Source: Amoeboradix gromovi
Taxonomy: Eukaryota > Sanchytriomycota > Sanchytriomycetes > Sanchytriales > Sanchytriaceae
Direction: 5' to 3'
Assembly (NCBI GenBank): GCA_018985225.1
Contig: JADGIF010000020.1
Span: forward strand, 1-38,511
Length of the DNA stretch: 38,511 nt
The notes beneath the pieces were generated by a model. It saw only the letters and a list, made by a program, of their open reading frames with translations. It was not told where the DNA came from and searched no databases. Of the stretch, positions 15,904 to 25,900 are shown piece by piece. Positions within the stretch are counted from its first letter, which is position 1. Each line of letters begins with the position of its first letter. The translations under genes and the position numbers were made by a program.

Positions 15904-18900
15904 CTACAAATAGTATTTCCTCTCGTATTGCCCTGCAAAATCACCATTCTCTAATACTATCTCTTCTGCTAGTCCCAGTGTCATGTTCTCTAATATTCCA
16001 TGTCCCTTGCTATCCATCTGCAATACGATTTTGAAGTTATCACTGTATTCCTCGACAGGGAAATGATCTACTTTTACCTTTGTCCAACCTTGTCGATCTA
16101 CGCTGTAATAGTTTCCTCTGTTTAGTATTCCTTCATCACTTATCCACTTCCCAATTAACACATGATTAATGTAAATGTTAATCTTTAGGTTTTTACCTTT
16201 CAATTTCAAACTGTTAGGTATTCTTGCTGCATTGTTTTTTTTAGTTTTCTTCATTGTAAAAGTTGCCCATTTGAGCTGGCCCGGTTCTAGACGAATTGGT
16301 AATGTCTGCATATTCATGCTAATGGGAAGGGTTCTTGTGTTGTATAGGTTACCGTTTTTAACTTGCCATTTTTCTATTTTCTTATTGTTTATGTAACCAT
16401 TACCTATTACTCCCTTGACTGAGTCAAATCCTGCCACTGGTACTTTTATATGGATTCCTGTTGGTATCAAATGCTTTCCTACCGGAATATGTCCCAAATT
16501 ACCTCGCGGAAACATAAAGTTACCTCTTCCCCATATGTCTACACGTATATGCAACACATTGTCGCCCTCAACTAACGCACTTGCAGGTATCTTGAATGCA
16601 TATCTATGATTCCAGCTATTGCTATCAATTTTAGTGCCTAAAGGACATAAGGCTGCTATATAATGACCATTAATAAACACTGTTCCAAAATCACTTACAC
16701 TGTCAATTACCAACGATACTGACCCTAAACTGCTTAATTTAAATGTACTTTTATACTGTATGTAGTCATCATAGTATCCCATAGACTCAGCAGATCCTAA
16801 TGGTCCTGTCTTGTTTATATAACCTGCAATTTTATTGTAATCATCCAAAACTATCTCAGCCATTAGGTTAGAAAAATCAACTAGAGGTAATTCAATAGTG
16901 TTTGTAGGAAGTCCATATTTAGTTATCATATGGCTTCTATTAACTACTTTGTAGTCTAATAACTTGGTGACTCCATAAAAATAAAAGAACTGATTATCGC
17001 TTATAAAGGAAAGTGTCTTTGTACGTTCATTGTAGTAATCAGGTCCTACCAAATACTCTAAATTGCCAATGTGCCATGTTCTACCACTCATATGTCTACC
17101 AACTACCATTACTGTAAGTTCGTGATTATTAGTATTGAATTTATAGATTAGAGGTGATTCGTGTGCTTCAGGTATTCTGCAATACACTATCACATTGTCG
17201 CTCTCGACCAGTATATCACTGTTTTTAATAGAAGAAGTGGCCCCCTGCAATTTGAACTCACATGGAGTGCCTTCTACATTGTGCAATACCAACACACTTT
17301 TATCTTCCAAGCTGTCGAGTAGAAGTACCTCAGCTGTCGAATATTGCAGTACAATGCTGCTTTTCAATGGCCAGTTGATAACAAGATGAAATAAATAATA
17401 CTTATCTGCTGTTCCATTTCGGCCGCCTTGAGCAAAGTCTGGCGCATTCTCTTCTTCTCTGGGAATAACAAAATGATCGCGAGTAGGGAATGTAAAGTTA
17501 CTGACTGAAACGCTGTTTATACCCATAGTAATTTGGTCCATTGACCCATCGTTCAATAGACCTATCAAAAATGTGCTTTCACTAATAGGTAGCCAATATA
17601 TTACACGATTACCCTTTCCATCAGAGTCCTTGCTACCCACTTGGCGATTTGCTATGTTGACACTATCACTAAATAAATCCATTTTATGGTTGTTATGCGA
17701 TCCAGATAAACTTCGACGAGGTAGGTCCACGGGTGCTATTATATGTTCGAAACTGTCATAAAACACGTTGAGTCTTCTTAGGTTATGAAATTTGTCCCTA
17801 ATTTGCCCACTTGGACTCACAGCGCCAACATAATCAACCACTGATGACGATAATGCCAACGGGGGTCTAACAAACCCACTAGCAATATCTTTAATATCCT
17901 TGAATTTGAATATCGCTTTTAATGCCACAGGAATATCTTTAAACCCGCTAAATCCAGGGAATTGTGGCAGCATATTGTTGTGATGACCGTATTGAAACAT
18001 TCCAAAACTGTTGAAGTTGCTAACTAGATCCATACCGCTGATAAACATTCTGCTTAACACAGAAGCACTTCTATATGTCTCACTAATGCCAGATGGATAG
18101 TTTTTGTACAAATTAGAATTAGATTGAAATTGTTTGTACTTTAAAGACTGTTGCTCAACAACAGCGGGCGAGGCATAATAATTCGGTAATGGTATAATTT
18201 CCTCAATACCGCCCATGCCTTTTGACTCCACAGTACCTGGGCAAGTAGTCAGTGGGATATCAATTCCCTGACTTATAACGACCTGCTTCAATTTATTAAA
18301 CATGTCATACGTATCTAATTTGAAGTTTAGAGCTCTTTCGCGTTTTCCGTTGTATACTATAACTTTATCTGCCTCGATTGACTGCTCAAAATAGTCGTAT
18401 TCGTTCTCAATTTGATATAGAACTATCGTGCCACCATTTGTGATCAGATACTGTTTAGCAATCTTGTTTATAGCCTCAAAATAACTTCTTACTATCTCCA
18501 AATAGTCATAATCATTAGTTCTTAAACCATATAGTCCATCTGGGGTATTTGGATTAGCACTTTTACTACTTTTAGCTATAACCCAAGCAGGATAACCACC
18601 GCTATTTTCTTCATTGCATATATAAGGGCCCGGCCGAAAATAAACATATAAATGGTATTCCTTCGCCAATTTTAAGAATAGCTGGAGATCTTCTAGTTTA
18701 AAATGACCTTGAATAGGTTCAATGTACTGCCAGCTAACATACATTTCTATCATGTTGTATCCTATAGCTTTAAACTTATCTAGTCTATCTCTCCATTCAC
18801 TTTTGGGAATCCGATACCACTGTAAACTGCCAGCCCGAAACAAAGTTGGTTTACCATGAATTTCGAAATGGGAAGAAAATGTAGTCATGGACGAGAACAA

Positions 18901-18918
18901 GCATAATAGAAAAATCAT
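15904..18918 (-). CDS. Secreted glycoside hydrolase family 35 beta-galactosidase
   Basis: This 1004-residue protein begins with a signal peptide (MIFLLCLFSSMTTFSS), then the GH35 TIM barrel. Family landmarks are the GYNMIEMYVSWQYIEP strand (53-68), RPGPYICNEENSGGYPAW (95-112) and QIENEYDYF (169-177), whose Glu173 is the expected acid/base. The expected nucleophile is probably Glu280 in SGISETYRS; this second assignment is by position. The C-terminal half has beta-rich jelly-roll modules, with DSVSDFGTVFINGHYIA and NVLHIRVDIWGRGNF typical of the galactose-binding-like domains. It would remove terminal beta-galactose from glycans outside the cell or in a lysosome/vacuole. No membrane anchor is visible at the C-terminus. 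AATAAAT follows the stop. Identification of the family is firm; substrate and location are inferred. Confidence 0.92.
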   Translation of the reverse strand: MIFLLCLFSSMTTFSSHFEIHGKPTLFRAGSLQWYRIPKSEWRDRLDKFKAIGYNMIEMYVSWQYIEPIQGHFKLEDLQLFLKLAKEYHLYVYFRPGPYICNEENSGGYPAWVIAKSSKSANPNTPDGLYGLRTNDYDYLEIVRSYFEAINKIAKQYLITNGGTIVLYQIENEYDYFEQSIEADKVIVYNGKRERALNFKLDTYDMFNKLKQVVISQGIDIPLTTCPGTVESKGMGGIEEIIPLPNYYASPAVVEQQSLKYKQFQSNSNLYKNYPSGISETYRSASVLSRMFISGMDLVSNFNSFGMFQYGHHNNMLPQFPGFSGFKDIPVALKAIFKFKDIKDIASGFVRPPLALSSSVVDYVGAVSPSGQIRDKFHNLRRLNVFYDSFEHIIAPVDLPRRSLSGSHNNHKMDLFSDSVNIANRQVGSKDSDGKGNRVIYWLPISESTFLIGLLNDGSMDQITMGINSVSVSNFTFPTRDHFVIPREEENAPDFAQGGRNGTADKYYLFHLVINWPLKSSIVLQYSTAEVLLLDSLEDKSVLVLHNVEGTPCEFKLQGATSSIKNSDILVESDNVIVYCRIPEAHESPLIYKFNTNNHELTVMVVGRHMSGRTWHIGNLEYLVGPDYYNERTKTLSFISDNQFFYFYGVTKLLDYKVVNRSHMITKYGLPTNTIELPLVDFSNLMAEIVLDDYNKIAGYINKTGPLGSAESMGYYDDYIQYKSTFKLSSLGSVSLVIDSVSDFGTVFINGHYIAALCPLGTKIDSNSWNHRYAFKIPASALVEGDNVLHIRVDIWGRGNFMFPRGNLGHIPVGKHLIPTGIHIKVPVAGFDSVKGVIGNGYINNKKIEKWQVKNGNLYNTRTLPISMNMQTLPIRLEPGQLKWATFTMKKTKKNNAARIPNSLKLKGKNLKINIYINHVLIGKWISDEGILNRGNYYSVDRQGWTKVKVDHFPVEEYSDNFKIVLQMDSKGHGILENMTLGLAEEIVLENGDFAGQYERKYYL

Positions 18919-19444
18919 GGTTTTGGATCCTAAATTTTGAGTCGTTGTTCAAATGGAATGCTTTCGCCCGCCCAATCGCCAAAGAGGTCCGTTAAACCAA
19001 TAATTTCCACTTACTACTAGATGCTATTGGAACAGTGAAAGGTGCAGCGTATCAAGCATTGACCAGGATAAGATATGGCACCCAATTTCAGAAAATGTCC
19101 GCACTTTAAGTCAGATGACCTCCTGGAGAGAAGTCTGAGTCCCATAATATTCGATTAAGCCTTTTTCAATATAAAAAATGCCCTGGAAATATTCCTTTAA
19201 ATATCTTGGCTGATTAGAACTTGAGCATATGTTGCAATATCTCAACTTAAAACCATTTTCATGTTCTTTGTTTATTTCTGTAATGTCGTCTTGTTCAGGA
19301 ACAAGGCAACATCTGGATGTCTTTCTTTCGTATTTGATGACATGAAGATGTCAGAATCTTATCAGACTATTGCAAGGACGCTTAATCAGTCACCAACGCC
19401 TACAAAACTGTGGATGGGGTGTAGACAATGTTTCTTTTAGTATT
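18919..19444. other. Intergenic stretch containing a hairpin repeat
   Basis: This contains the upstream region of the beta-galactosidase gene and the repeat at 19077-19144. No coding frame is supported. The right end merges with the right end of the relic at 19445. Confidence 0.5.
19077..19144. repeat. About 70 bp hairpin repeat, copy 1
   Basis: This aligns with 34111-34180 over its length. Shared landmarks are ACCCAA-TTTCAG, AAATRTC, TAAGTC, CCTGGA, and a terminal AGTCCCA followed by AATAT. An imperfect hairpin around CCTGGAGAG sits in the same place as the clear hairpin of the other copy. Confidence 0.55.
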
Positions 19445-19985
19445 AACTCGTTAAAAGTCCAGATTTCCGGGAAAATCGAGAATTTCCACAGAGAAACTAG
19501 CAGTGCTAGTAAATCCGTTACAGTAATTATTCATGCTTTCAATACCCTGAGGCGGGATTGAATTATGATACATATATTTATATACTCCTTGCCGCCATTT
19601 AGTCTCTATCTATCTCCAAATGACAATTGGTGCAAGTGTTGGTTTCTAAGTTGGTTTTCTTTAGAGTACCACACCTTGTACATGTCTGAATAGTAAATGA
19701 TTCATAACACTCAACCATCGTCTTTGCTCTTTGTTTACGCTTGAGCTTCAAGCGTTCCTTGAATAAATTGTGCAAATATCTCTTTTCTGGCGTCGAAAGA
19801 CATCTAATTCTTCCATGTTTGGACCAGTTCTTCATTGTTGATGAATGTATACTGTACTCGTTAGTTATTTCTTTAGAAAACTCACGAAATTATATAAAAA
19901 TGCATAAAAATTCGCGATAAATGATTTATTCAAGAAAACAATTGACTGTGCAAATTTGGCAGAAACAGATAAAAATCATGAGAAG
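19445..19985 (-). mobile_element. TnpB/Fanzor-like relic, best-preserved copy
   Basis: On the minus strand this runs from the AATAAATCATTTATCG region (19916-19932) and further upstream homology (to about 19985), through the nuclease C-terminal fragment, to the conserved block (19598-19448). The block is CAATCCC, GCCTCAGGGTATTGAAAGC, CTGTAACGGATTTACTAGC, CTCTGTGGAAATTCTCG and GGACTTTTAACGAG. Homology with the other copies stops after this last motif, which I take as the right end. It lacks about 120 nt present at 13570-13675. Confidence 0.7.
19599..19900 (-). pseudogene. C-terminal fragment of a TnpB/Fanzor-type RNA-guided nuclease
   Basis: The frame reads FREFSKEITNEYSIHSS (from about 19889) and then an open segment from the ATG at 19835: MKNWSKHGRIRCLST, then FKERLKLKRKQR. 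It continues to ECYESFTIQTCTRCGTLKK and CTNCHLEIDRD before a TAA. TnpB and Fanzor proteins end with E(S/A)YTSKTC..CG, a second CxxC, then DRDxNAARNI. Here the zinc ribbon is intact, and the codon after DRD is TAA, immediately followed in frame by MAARSI. The end of the motif is therefore present but cut off by one nonsense codon. The RuvC core upstream is deleted. In intact systems the protein cuts DNA guided by an omega RNA. This copy cannot be active. The family call is strong; the choice between Fanzor classes is open. Confidence 0.72.
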
Positions 19986-20242
19986 TCTTCGTTTTAATTT
20001 AACAAATAATTTATTATGAGTAAAGGAATATTATCTTTCCGGCAGTTGTTATTTAAGTTTCTGATTCCATGAATACGAGATGCTCAGTTCATCCATAAAT
20101 TTCAAATGGATGCAAGTAAACAGAATCACGGCCAGAGTATTTCGATTCTAAAATAACCAGTTGGCGATCCAGAAGACATAAACTATGAAAATATAGCTTA
20201 AAAAAGGATGGTAACAAGGAACATATAATTGCAGTAAATGCA
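19986..20242. other. Intergenic stretch, nothing identified
   Basis: This lies between the relic and the small minus-strand ORF. On both strands it is broken by stops. No repeat from the families described here was recognised. Confidence 0.4.
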
Positions 20243-20437
20243 TTAGTATCCAATCCCTTCCCATGCAAATAGAAGCGTAGGGAAGTACTGCAACGGATCC
20301 GTTGGCTTCGTTATTTCTCTGAGATAATTCTTGATTTTGTAGAAAGTCAAGAGTTTCAACGTTAAAGAGAATTTGAATCTGTTTCCTAAAACATCAGTTG
20401 CTTCACCTTCAAATAGTAATTGCCTGAATAGATTCAT
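20243..20437 (-). CDS. Small ORF, 64 residues, divergent from muskelin
   Basis: I do not recognise this product. It starts at an ATG only 52 bp from the muskelin ATG on the other strand, so the two would share a promoter. The sequence begins MNLFRQLLFEGEA, which could act as a mitochondrial targeting segment. It continues with a mixed hydrophobic and basic region (SLTLKLLTFYKIKNYLREI) and ends WEGIGY. Its size fits small mitochondrial or ribosome-associated proteins, but there is no motif to choose one. No clear AATAAAT lies just after the stop. It could also be a chance frame, although a 64-codon ATG frame with this composition next to a divergent promoter is suggestive. Confidence 0.35.
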   Translation of the reverse strand: MNLFRQLLFEGEATDVLGNRFKFSLTLKLLTFYKIKNYLREITKPTDPLQYFPTLLFAWEGIGY

Positions 20438-20489
20438 TAAGACCTTGCGTTTTGGACCATTTTCATCATAAGGGATTGAAACATAAAAA

Positions 20490-22608
20490 ATGATGTTAGA
20501 CTACGACATAATTGAATGCTCCTCGTATTCCAGTAGCTATCTCCCCATTAATATTAAGACATGCCATAGCAATGGCGTGGTTATTGACCAAGGCAGTAGG
20601 TGGAGTAGCAATTCCAACAATCAGCAACAATTCTTAACCCTGAAATTAAAACAACATTCAATAATTAATTCTGTTCTCTTTGGCAAGTTCCATAAAGTAC
20701 ACGTTTGCAATTTAAAGGAATTTAAAATATTTATTAGCTTTAACAACAAGCAATATATACAAGTACTTCACGATGGTTTAAAAAACGATACGGATCCTGA
20801 GTCGTTTAACATCACTTCAAATATTAAGAACTCTGATAATATATGCTATCCTGTACAGTATATCAAGATATGCCCACTGTTAGCACACGGTAGTAACTTC
20901 AATTTCTCTATTTGGTATTTGCAGTTAAAAGGCGAACTCATATCTCCTGATGTTGTTCAAAAGTATATCGACTATCATACAGAGCTTTCCCTTAAAGTGG
21001 TTCTCAAGTACTTGAGACAAAAGAATGAGTTTTTGCCCATTTATAATCAGTTACAGCAATTAACAAATATTTCACTGGAACACACTTACTTACAAAAGTT
21101 GTATTCTCACATAACCAACGGCCAATTCGATGAGTGTTATTCTCATCTTTTACAAGCGGATATCAAGTGGTTCGATTCTTATCTCTCAAATACCAGATAT
21201 CTACCAAAGTGGTCCACTTTACCGAACATTGATTCAAATAATAATGAGATACCGTCTAGAGGTGGTCATCAAATGGTTTTTGGTAACAATGGGATCTATC
21301 TTTATGGCGGATGGAGTGGAACTACGGAATTAAATGACCTATGGTTTTATGATACATTTTGGCATAAGATTGAATTTGCTAGTGGCCCTTCTCCTCGTAG
21401 TTGTCATAAAATGATATACAATCCTAACGACAATTCCTTATATACAATTGGTAAGTATATCGATCAAGACAGCAGGTCAACTTCTAATTTAAATGCAGAC
21501 TTTTACAAGTTCGACTGTTCTTCTAATGAATGGACTTGTCTTAGTAACAACACAGCCAGTGAAGGCGGTCCTGGTTTATTATTTGACCATCAAATGGTTC
21601 TGGATGTAAAAAGAAACCAGTTATACGTATTTGGTGGTAAGGTGGTTGTCCTTACTAGTGAGACCCAATATAGTGGATTATACAAGTATGACATATCTAC
21701 TAATTTTTGGGAATCTATCCCTACGACGATATCTAGTAGAATAAGTCATTCAATGCTTATCCACCAGTCCAAGGATCTTCTGTACATATTTAGTGGGCAG
21801 AGATTTAAAGATTATTTAAGCGACATGTATGAATACAATCTATCCACTGGAGAGACAAGGGAAGTTACAAAGGACTACTCCAAACTGGGTGGGCCGGTTT
21901 GTGGTTATACCCAGCGTGCTACTATTGATGAGTCAAGAAATGAGATTTATGTTTTTAGCGGACTAGTAAGGGACAAATTTGCAACGCAGGATACTGTGCG
22001 CAACACGTTTTGGGTATATCATATAAACGAGAATAAATGGAGAATGGTTTTCCAAAATAACATTGAAGCAGATGCAGCAAGTAGCACCTCACCAATTACT
22101 CCACCTACAACACCTACAAGCCCCATGCTTATAGAGAGCACTGAACCGATACCTAGGTATGCACACCAGTTGGCATATAATAGAAATACCAGAATGCATT
22201 ATTTATTCGGAGGTAATCCAGGTAAATCAGGAAATGATCAAGAAAGACTAAATGATTTTTGGAGCCTAACCCTAAATAGACCCACAGCTGACGAGCTAAT
22301 TAAAAAGATACAGACAGCTATGAAGATACAGCAGTAATAATATTTAACTTAGATTTAAAGAGATTTGTGCTTCAGATCCAATAAGCGCATTAAAATTCCT
22401 ACATAACAATGTTGGTCCATTAATAAACCATGAAGATGATCAGCAAAGACGTCAGTTTCAGTCTTTAACTAGGAATCTTTTTGTGGACCACAGCAGTAAC
22501 TTGTTTGAGGATAGAATAAATGTATATGATGTGATTGTTAGTTATTTCCCAAAAGAGATGAAGCAACCAGAAGCGGATTTGATGGATTTGGTTCCGATTG
22601 ATTTCTAA
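20490..22608 (+). CDS. MKLN1: Muskelin, one 19-nt intron
   Basis: Muskelin is a kelch-repeat protein of the CTLH (GID-type) ubiquitin ligase complex and is found in nucleus and cytoplasm. Residues about 20-160 are the discoidin-like domain (RWSSNSNNQQQFLTLKL, LFGKFHKVHVCNLKEFKIF, FNFSIWYLQLKG). A LisH/CTLH-type helical region follows (about 165-225), then kelch repeats (about 250-600: GGHQMVFGNNGIYLYGGW, LYVFGGKVV, LYIFSGQRF, HYLFGGNPG). Exon 1 (20490-22333) would stop two codons into the intron. Removing the 19-nt intron continues FKEICASDPISALKFLHNNV to PKEMKQPEADLMDLVPIDF, which matches muskelin's C-terminus (DPLSALKYLQ, LVDLI). The spliced protein has 699 residues, close to the usual length. 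AATAAAT overlaps the stop (22608-22614). Confidence 0.95.
22334..22352 (+). other. 19-nt intron in muskelin
   Basis: The intron reads GTAATAATATTTAACTTAG, in phase 2. Retention gives CAG TAA. Removal adds 85 C-terminal residues that match the muskelin family. Intron position 14 is A inside TTAAC. Confidence 0.93.
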
Positions 22609-22923
22609 ATAAATGAAGTAAATAAGACATACAAGGCATATCTTCATTTAAGCACAATGTCACCTTCAGCATTGTGCTTACATCAGTTAACCGATCTCCT
22701 GCTTGTTTGCTTATGTTAGTTTCAATAACACGTATTTACAAATAGAATAGTGTTTAGAGCTATTCTAGCACTTGCGAAAAGCATAATAGGCAAGAAATAA
22801 AACCAGATTGACGGCTATTTCTAGTCACTCGTCAAGCGCCCGATAAACCACCGAGAGCAATGGTCGTAGTATCCAATAGTGCTGAGGGCTTCTAATAATT
22901 GAATTGCATATATTTACTTGACT
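22609..22923. other. Intergenic stretch with two strong hairpins
   Basis: This lies between the tail-to-tail ends of muskelin and the BEACH-family-like gene. It contains an 11-bp perfect inverted repeat (22649-22680) and an 8-bp one (22744-22767). No coding frame is supported. Confidence 0.6.
22649..22680. repeat. Perfect 11-bp inverted repeat with 10-nt loop
   Basis: TAAGCACAATG (22649-22659) and CATTGTGCTTA (22670-22680) are exact reverse complements separated by TCACCTTCAG. It lies 40 bp after the muskelin stop. Confidence 0.75.
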
Positions 22924-25900
22924 TCAATACTTTATCAGCTTGTCTTTAGTAATCACCATCATTTCCCCGTTTATAAAGCTATAGTCCAATAGATTTTCAA
23001 CATATATTTTCCTAGTTATTTGCATATTATTCACATCAAACACTATCAAAGAATCCTCTTCTAGTCCTAAGAAGTGCCCCATGTCACCACTTTTTATTTT
23101 TTCTACAGTTGTTTGTGAAGTACTCTTCAACTCTCCGTTTACATCGTAATGCTGTATATACTTCAATTTGTTTGTGGTGTTTAGTAATATCAGGTCTCCT
23201 TTGATCGGAGTAATAATTATGCTGTTTATTGTCCCACTTATTTTTAATCTTTTTATCAGTGTTCCGCTATTCAGTCCATGAATCAGGACCATGTCTTTAC
23301 TGCAGCTGCAGAGTATATCGTTATCACTCTGAGTCTGCATTACGTCAATACAGAACACATGTCCCATTATTCTGCTGTTACTCCGAATCATTCCTGTGAG
23401 CTTATTTATTCTATGTTTTATTATTTGTCCATCCTTATAACCGACCACTATCCATCTATCATCTTCTGACTTGCAAACCACACTTGGCTCGTGCAACCCT
23501 TTGTGCATGTTACTATATCCCTCTGTTATTATTGGACTAACTAACATGCCATCTTGCTGATATATCATTATACCCAATATGTTTATGCTGTAGTAATATC
23601 CTCTTTTTGAGTGCACTATCATGTCTACTATCCCTGTTATATTAACTTTACTTATTTTATTTTGCGCAACACTGTACACACCACAGTTTGTGTTAAGAAT
23701 CCATTCCTTTCCATGCTGTATATCACAGCTTGTAACTTCTAACAAATGCGCGATATCCACTTTGGGTTCCATCTCAATCCAATGTCTATGCATCTTGCTA
23801 CTATAAATATCGTTTGTGAATGAGTTGGCTTCACTCTTCTTGTGAATGAATTTTAGTCTATTTGTGTACATTGTTCCTGTTATGCCGCCATGCTTGTACT
23901 CAGTTGTAATGTGTGAGTAGTAATCATCCCTCTTCATTGTCAGAAGTTCTATGTCCAGTACGTCTATCCCATATTGTATTACATGCTTATTGAATATCAT
24001 CTTGTCGTCCTTGTTGTTGAATACTATCATCATGTATGTTCCACCATCAAACAGCACTAGGTTGTTAAATATATTACTTATCTCACTTACAAAGTATACA
24101 GCAGTTGCTGAACTAGAGGAAGTTGTGATCATGTCCTGATTCAACACCATGGTACATTTTACATCATTAACTAGCACTTGCAACGAATACACCTTGTCGA
24201 TCTGATTAATACTCCACTCGTTCAGCACATTCAACTCCTCAGTATACACATTGTGCTTCAACAAATCATTCAACACACAGTTAGTAGAACTTTTAGAGGT
24301 ACAAGGTACCAGTTTACGCTGAATTCCCTCAAGATTGACATGGTTATCAATAGTATACTGTACCTTGTCAGTGTTCATATTCATAATACTGTTGAATGTG
24401 TTAATATTAGAAATAATAGATGAAATTGGAGTGCTAAGTGGCGCTGGCGGTACCGCTGCGGGTGTTGTCTCTGCTAGCACAGGTACACTTGCATTCGTAC
24501 TCGTGTATGAAGTTGCGTCGTCTTCTTCTGTAGCCTTTTCGCCAACTTGCAGGTACTCTTGGATCCCCTTTACAGATTGAAGTCTGTTATATTTATCATG
24601 TTCATCCATCTCTTTTAATATTTCATTAATCTCATCAGTTTCAATCAGTTTACTAGCAACTACATCAAGCTCCACATCTCCGACATCGAAAAGCGGATTA
24701 TTAGGATATTTTCTAGTTACGTATTTGATGATTTCACCCAAGGATCTCGTATATTCATTATACTTGTAATAGGGATATAGCACAATACATATCACTATCA
24801 GAGATTCCTCTGTAACTATGCCTATATAGTATTTGTTGATTACCTTGTTCAATAGCACCTTGTCACTCCATATCCTGTTGAATAAACTCATAAAAGATCC
24901 TCTGCAACTGCTGTTGTTCATGTAAATTCCCATGATTATTAGATTGAAATAGTAAAATATTATTGACTCATTTACTTGCAGATCCAAAACAAGATGACAC
25001 TTGCTGATCACTTTTTCTAATATATCGATGTTGTACTTCCATGGGTTAGTTATTACATCTGTATTGTTAGTATAGAGTGATATTGATGAAGTGCTTCCAA
25101 ACCTGGTATTATATACAACTCTTGCTTCGTTGCCAGTGATACCATTGCTGGAATTGTAGTTTAGCGTCCACAATCCCCAGATCATTTTGTAATGATCGTG
25201 CAATTGATTTACATTGATTTCTTTGTTCAAATACATTTCACTAACCGTGTTCATTATGTATGCATTGTTAACATAAAGCAGTGTGTTGTTGCCATTATAC
25301 ACAAATCCTGACATGTATTTGTACACCATCTGCATATTGCCCACGTTCAAGATATGATTGATCCACTTGACATGCAGTTCCTGAATTTCCTTGTACTTTG
25401 AATGCAGAATAACAAAAGGCATTCCCCAGGACTCCAATCCCATGTATTCTACAATAAAGGAGTAATGAGTAGGCATTTTACTGATTATTGTGTTTATGTT
25501 TTGAATTTCCATAGTACTATTCATGCATGCATGTAGTAGCAAATAATAATCATGGACATTATAGTACTCTTTTAAATCGCTAATGTTTAGTATCAACTCT
25601 GGTTTCTTAATGCAAATGGTGTTCTTCACAGCAGCCACTGTTTTAGCATCAAATACTAGCAATGGACTACTCCACTTGTAGTATTTAACTATAAAACTAC
25701 AAATGCTCTGTACAACAGTGTAATCGGACATTAAAGACTTTAACAGTATTATAATTGAACCATGATTAAGTATGTCTAGTAGCATATTACTAGGTATTAG
25801 AGCATCTATTATCTTAGATATAATACTAGATGGCAACTGCTTTATATATACACAGGCCATGGGTAGAAGATCATTAATGTTAGTATAAATAATGCTTATA

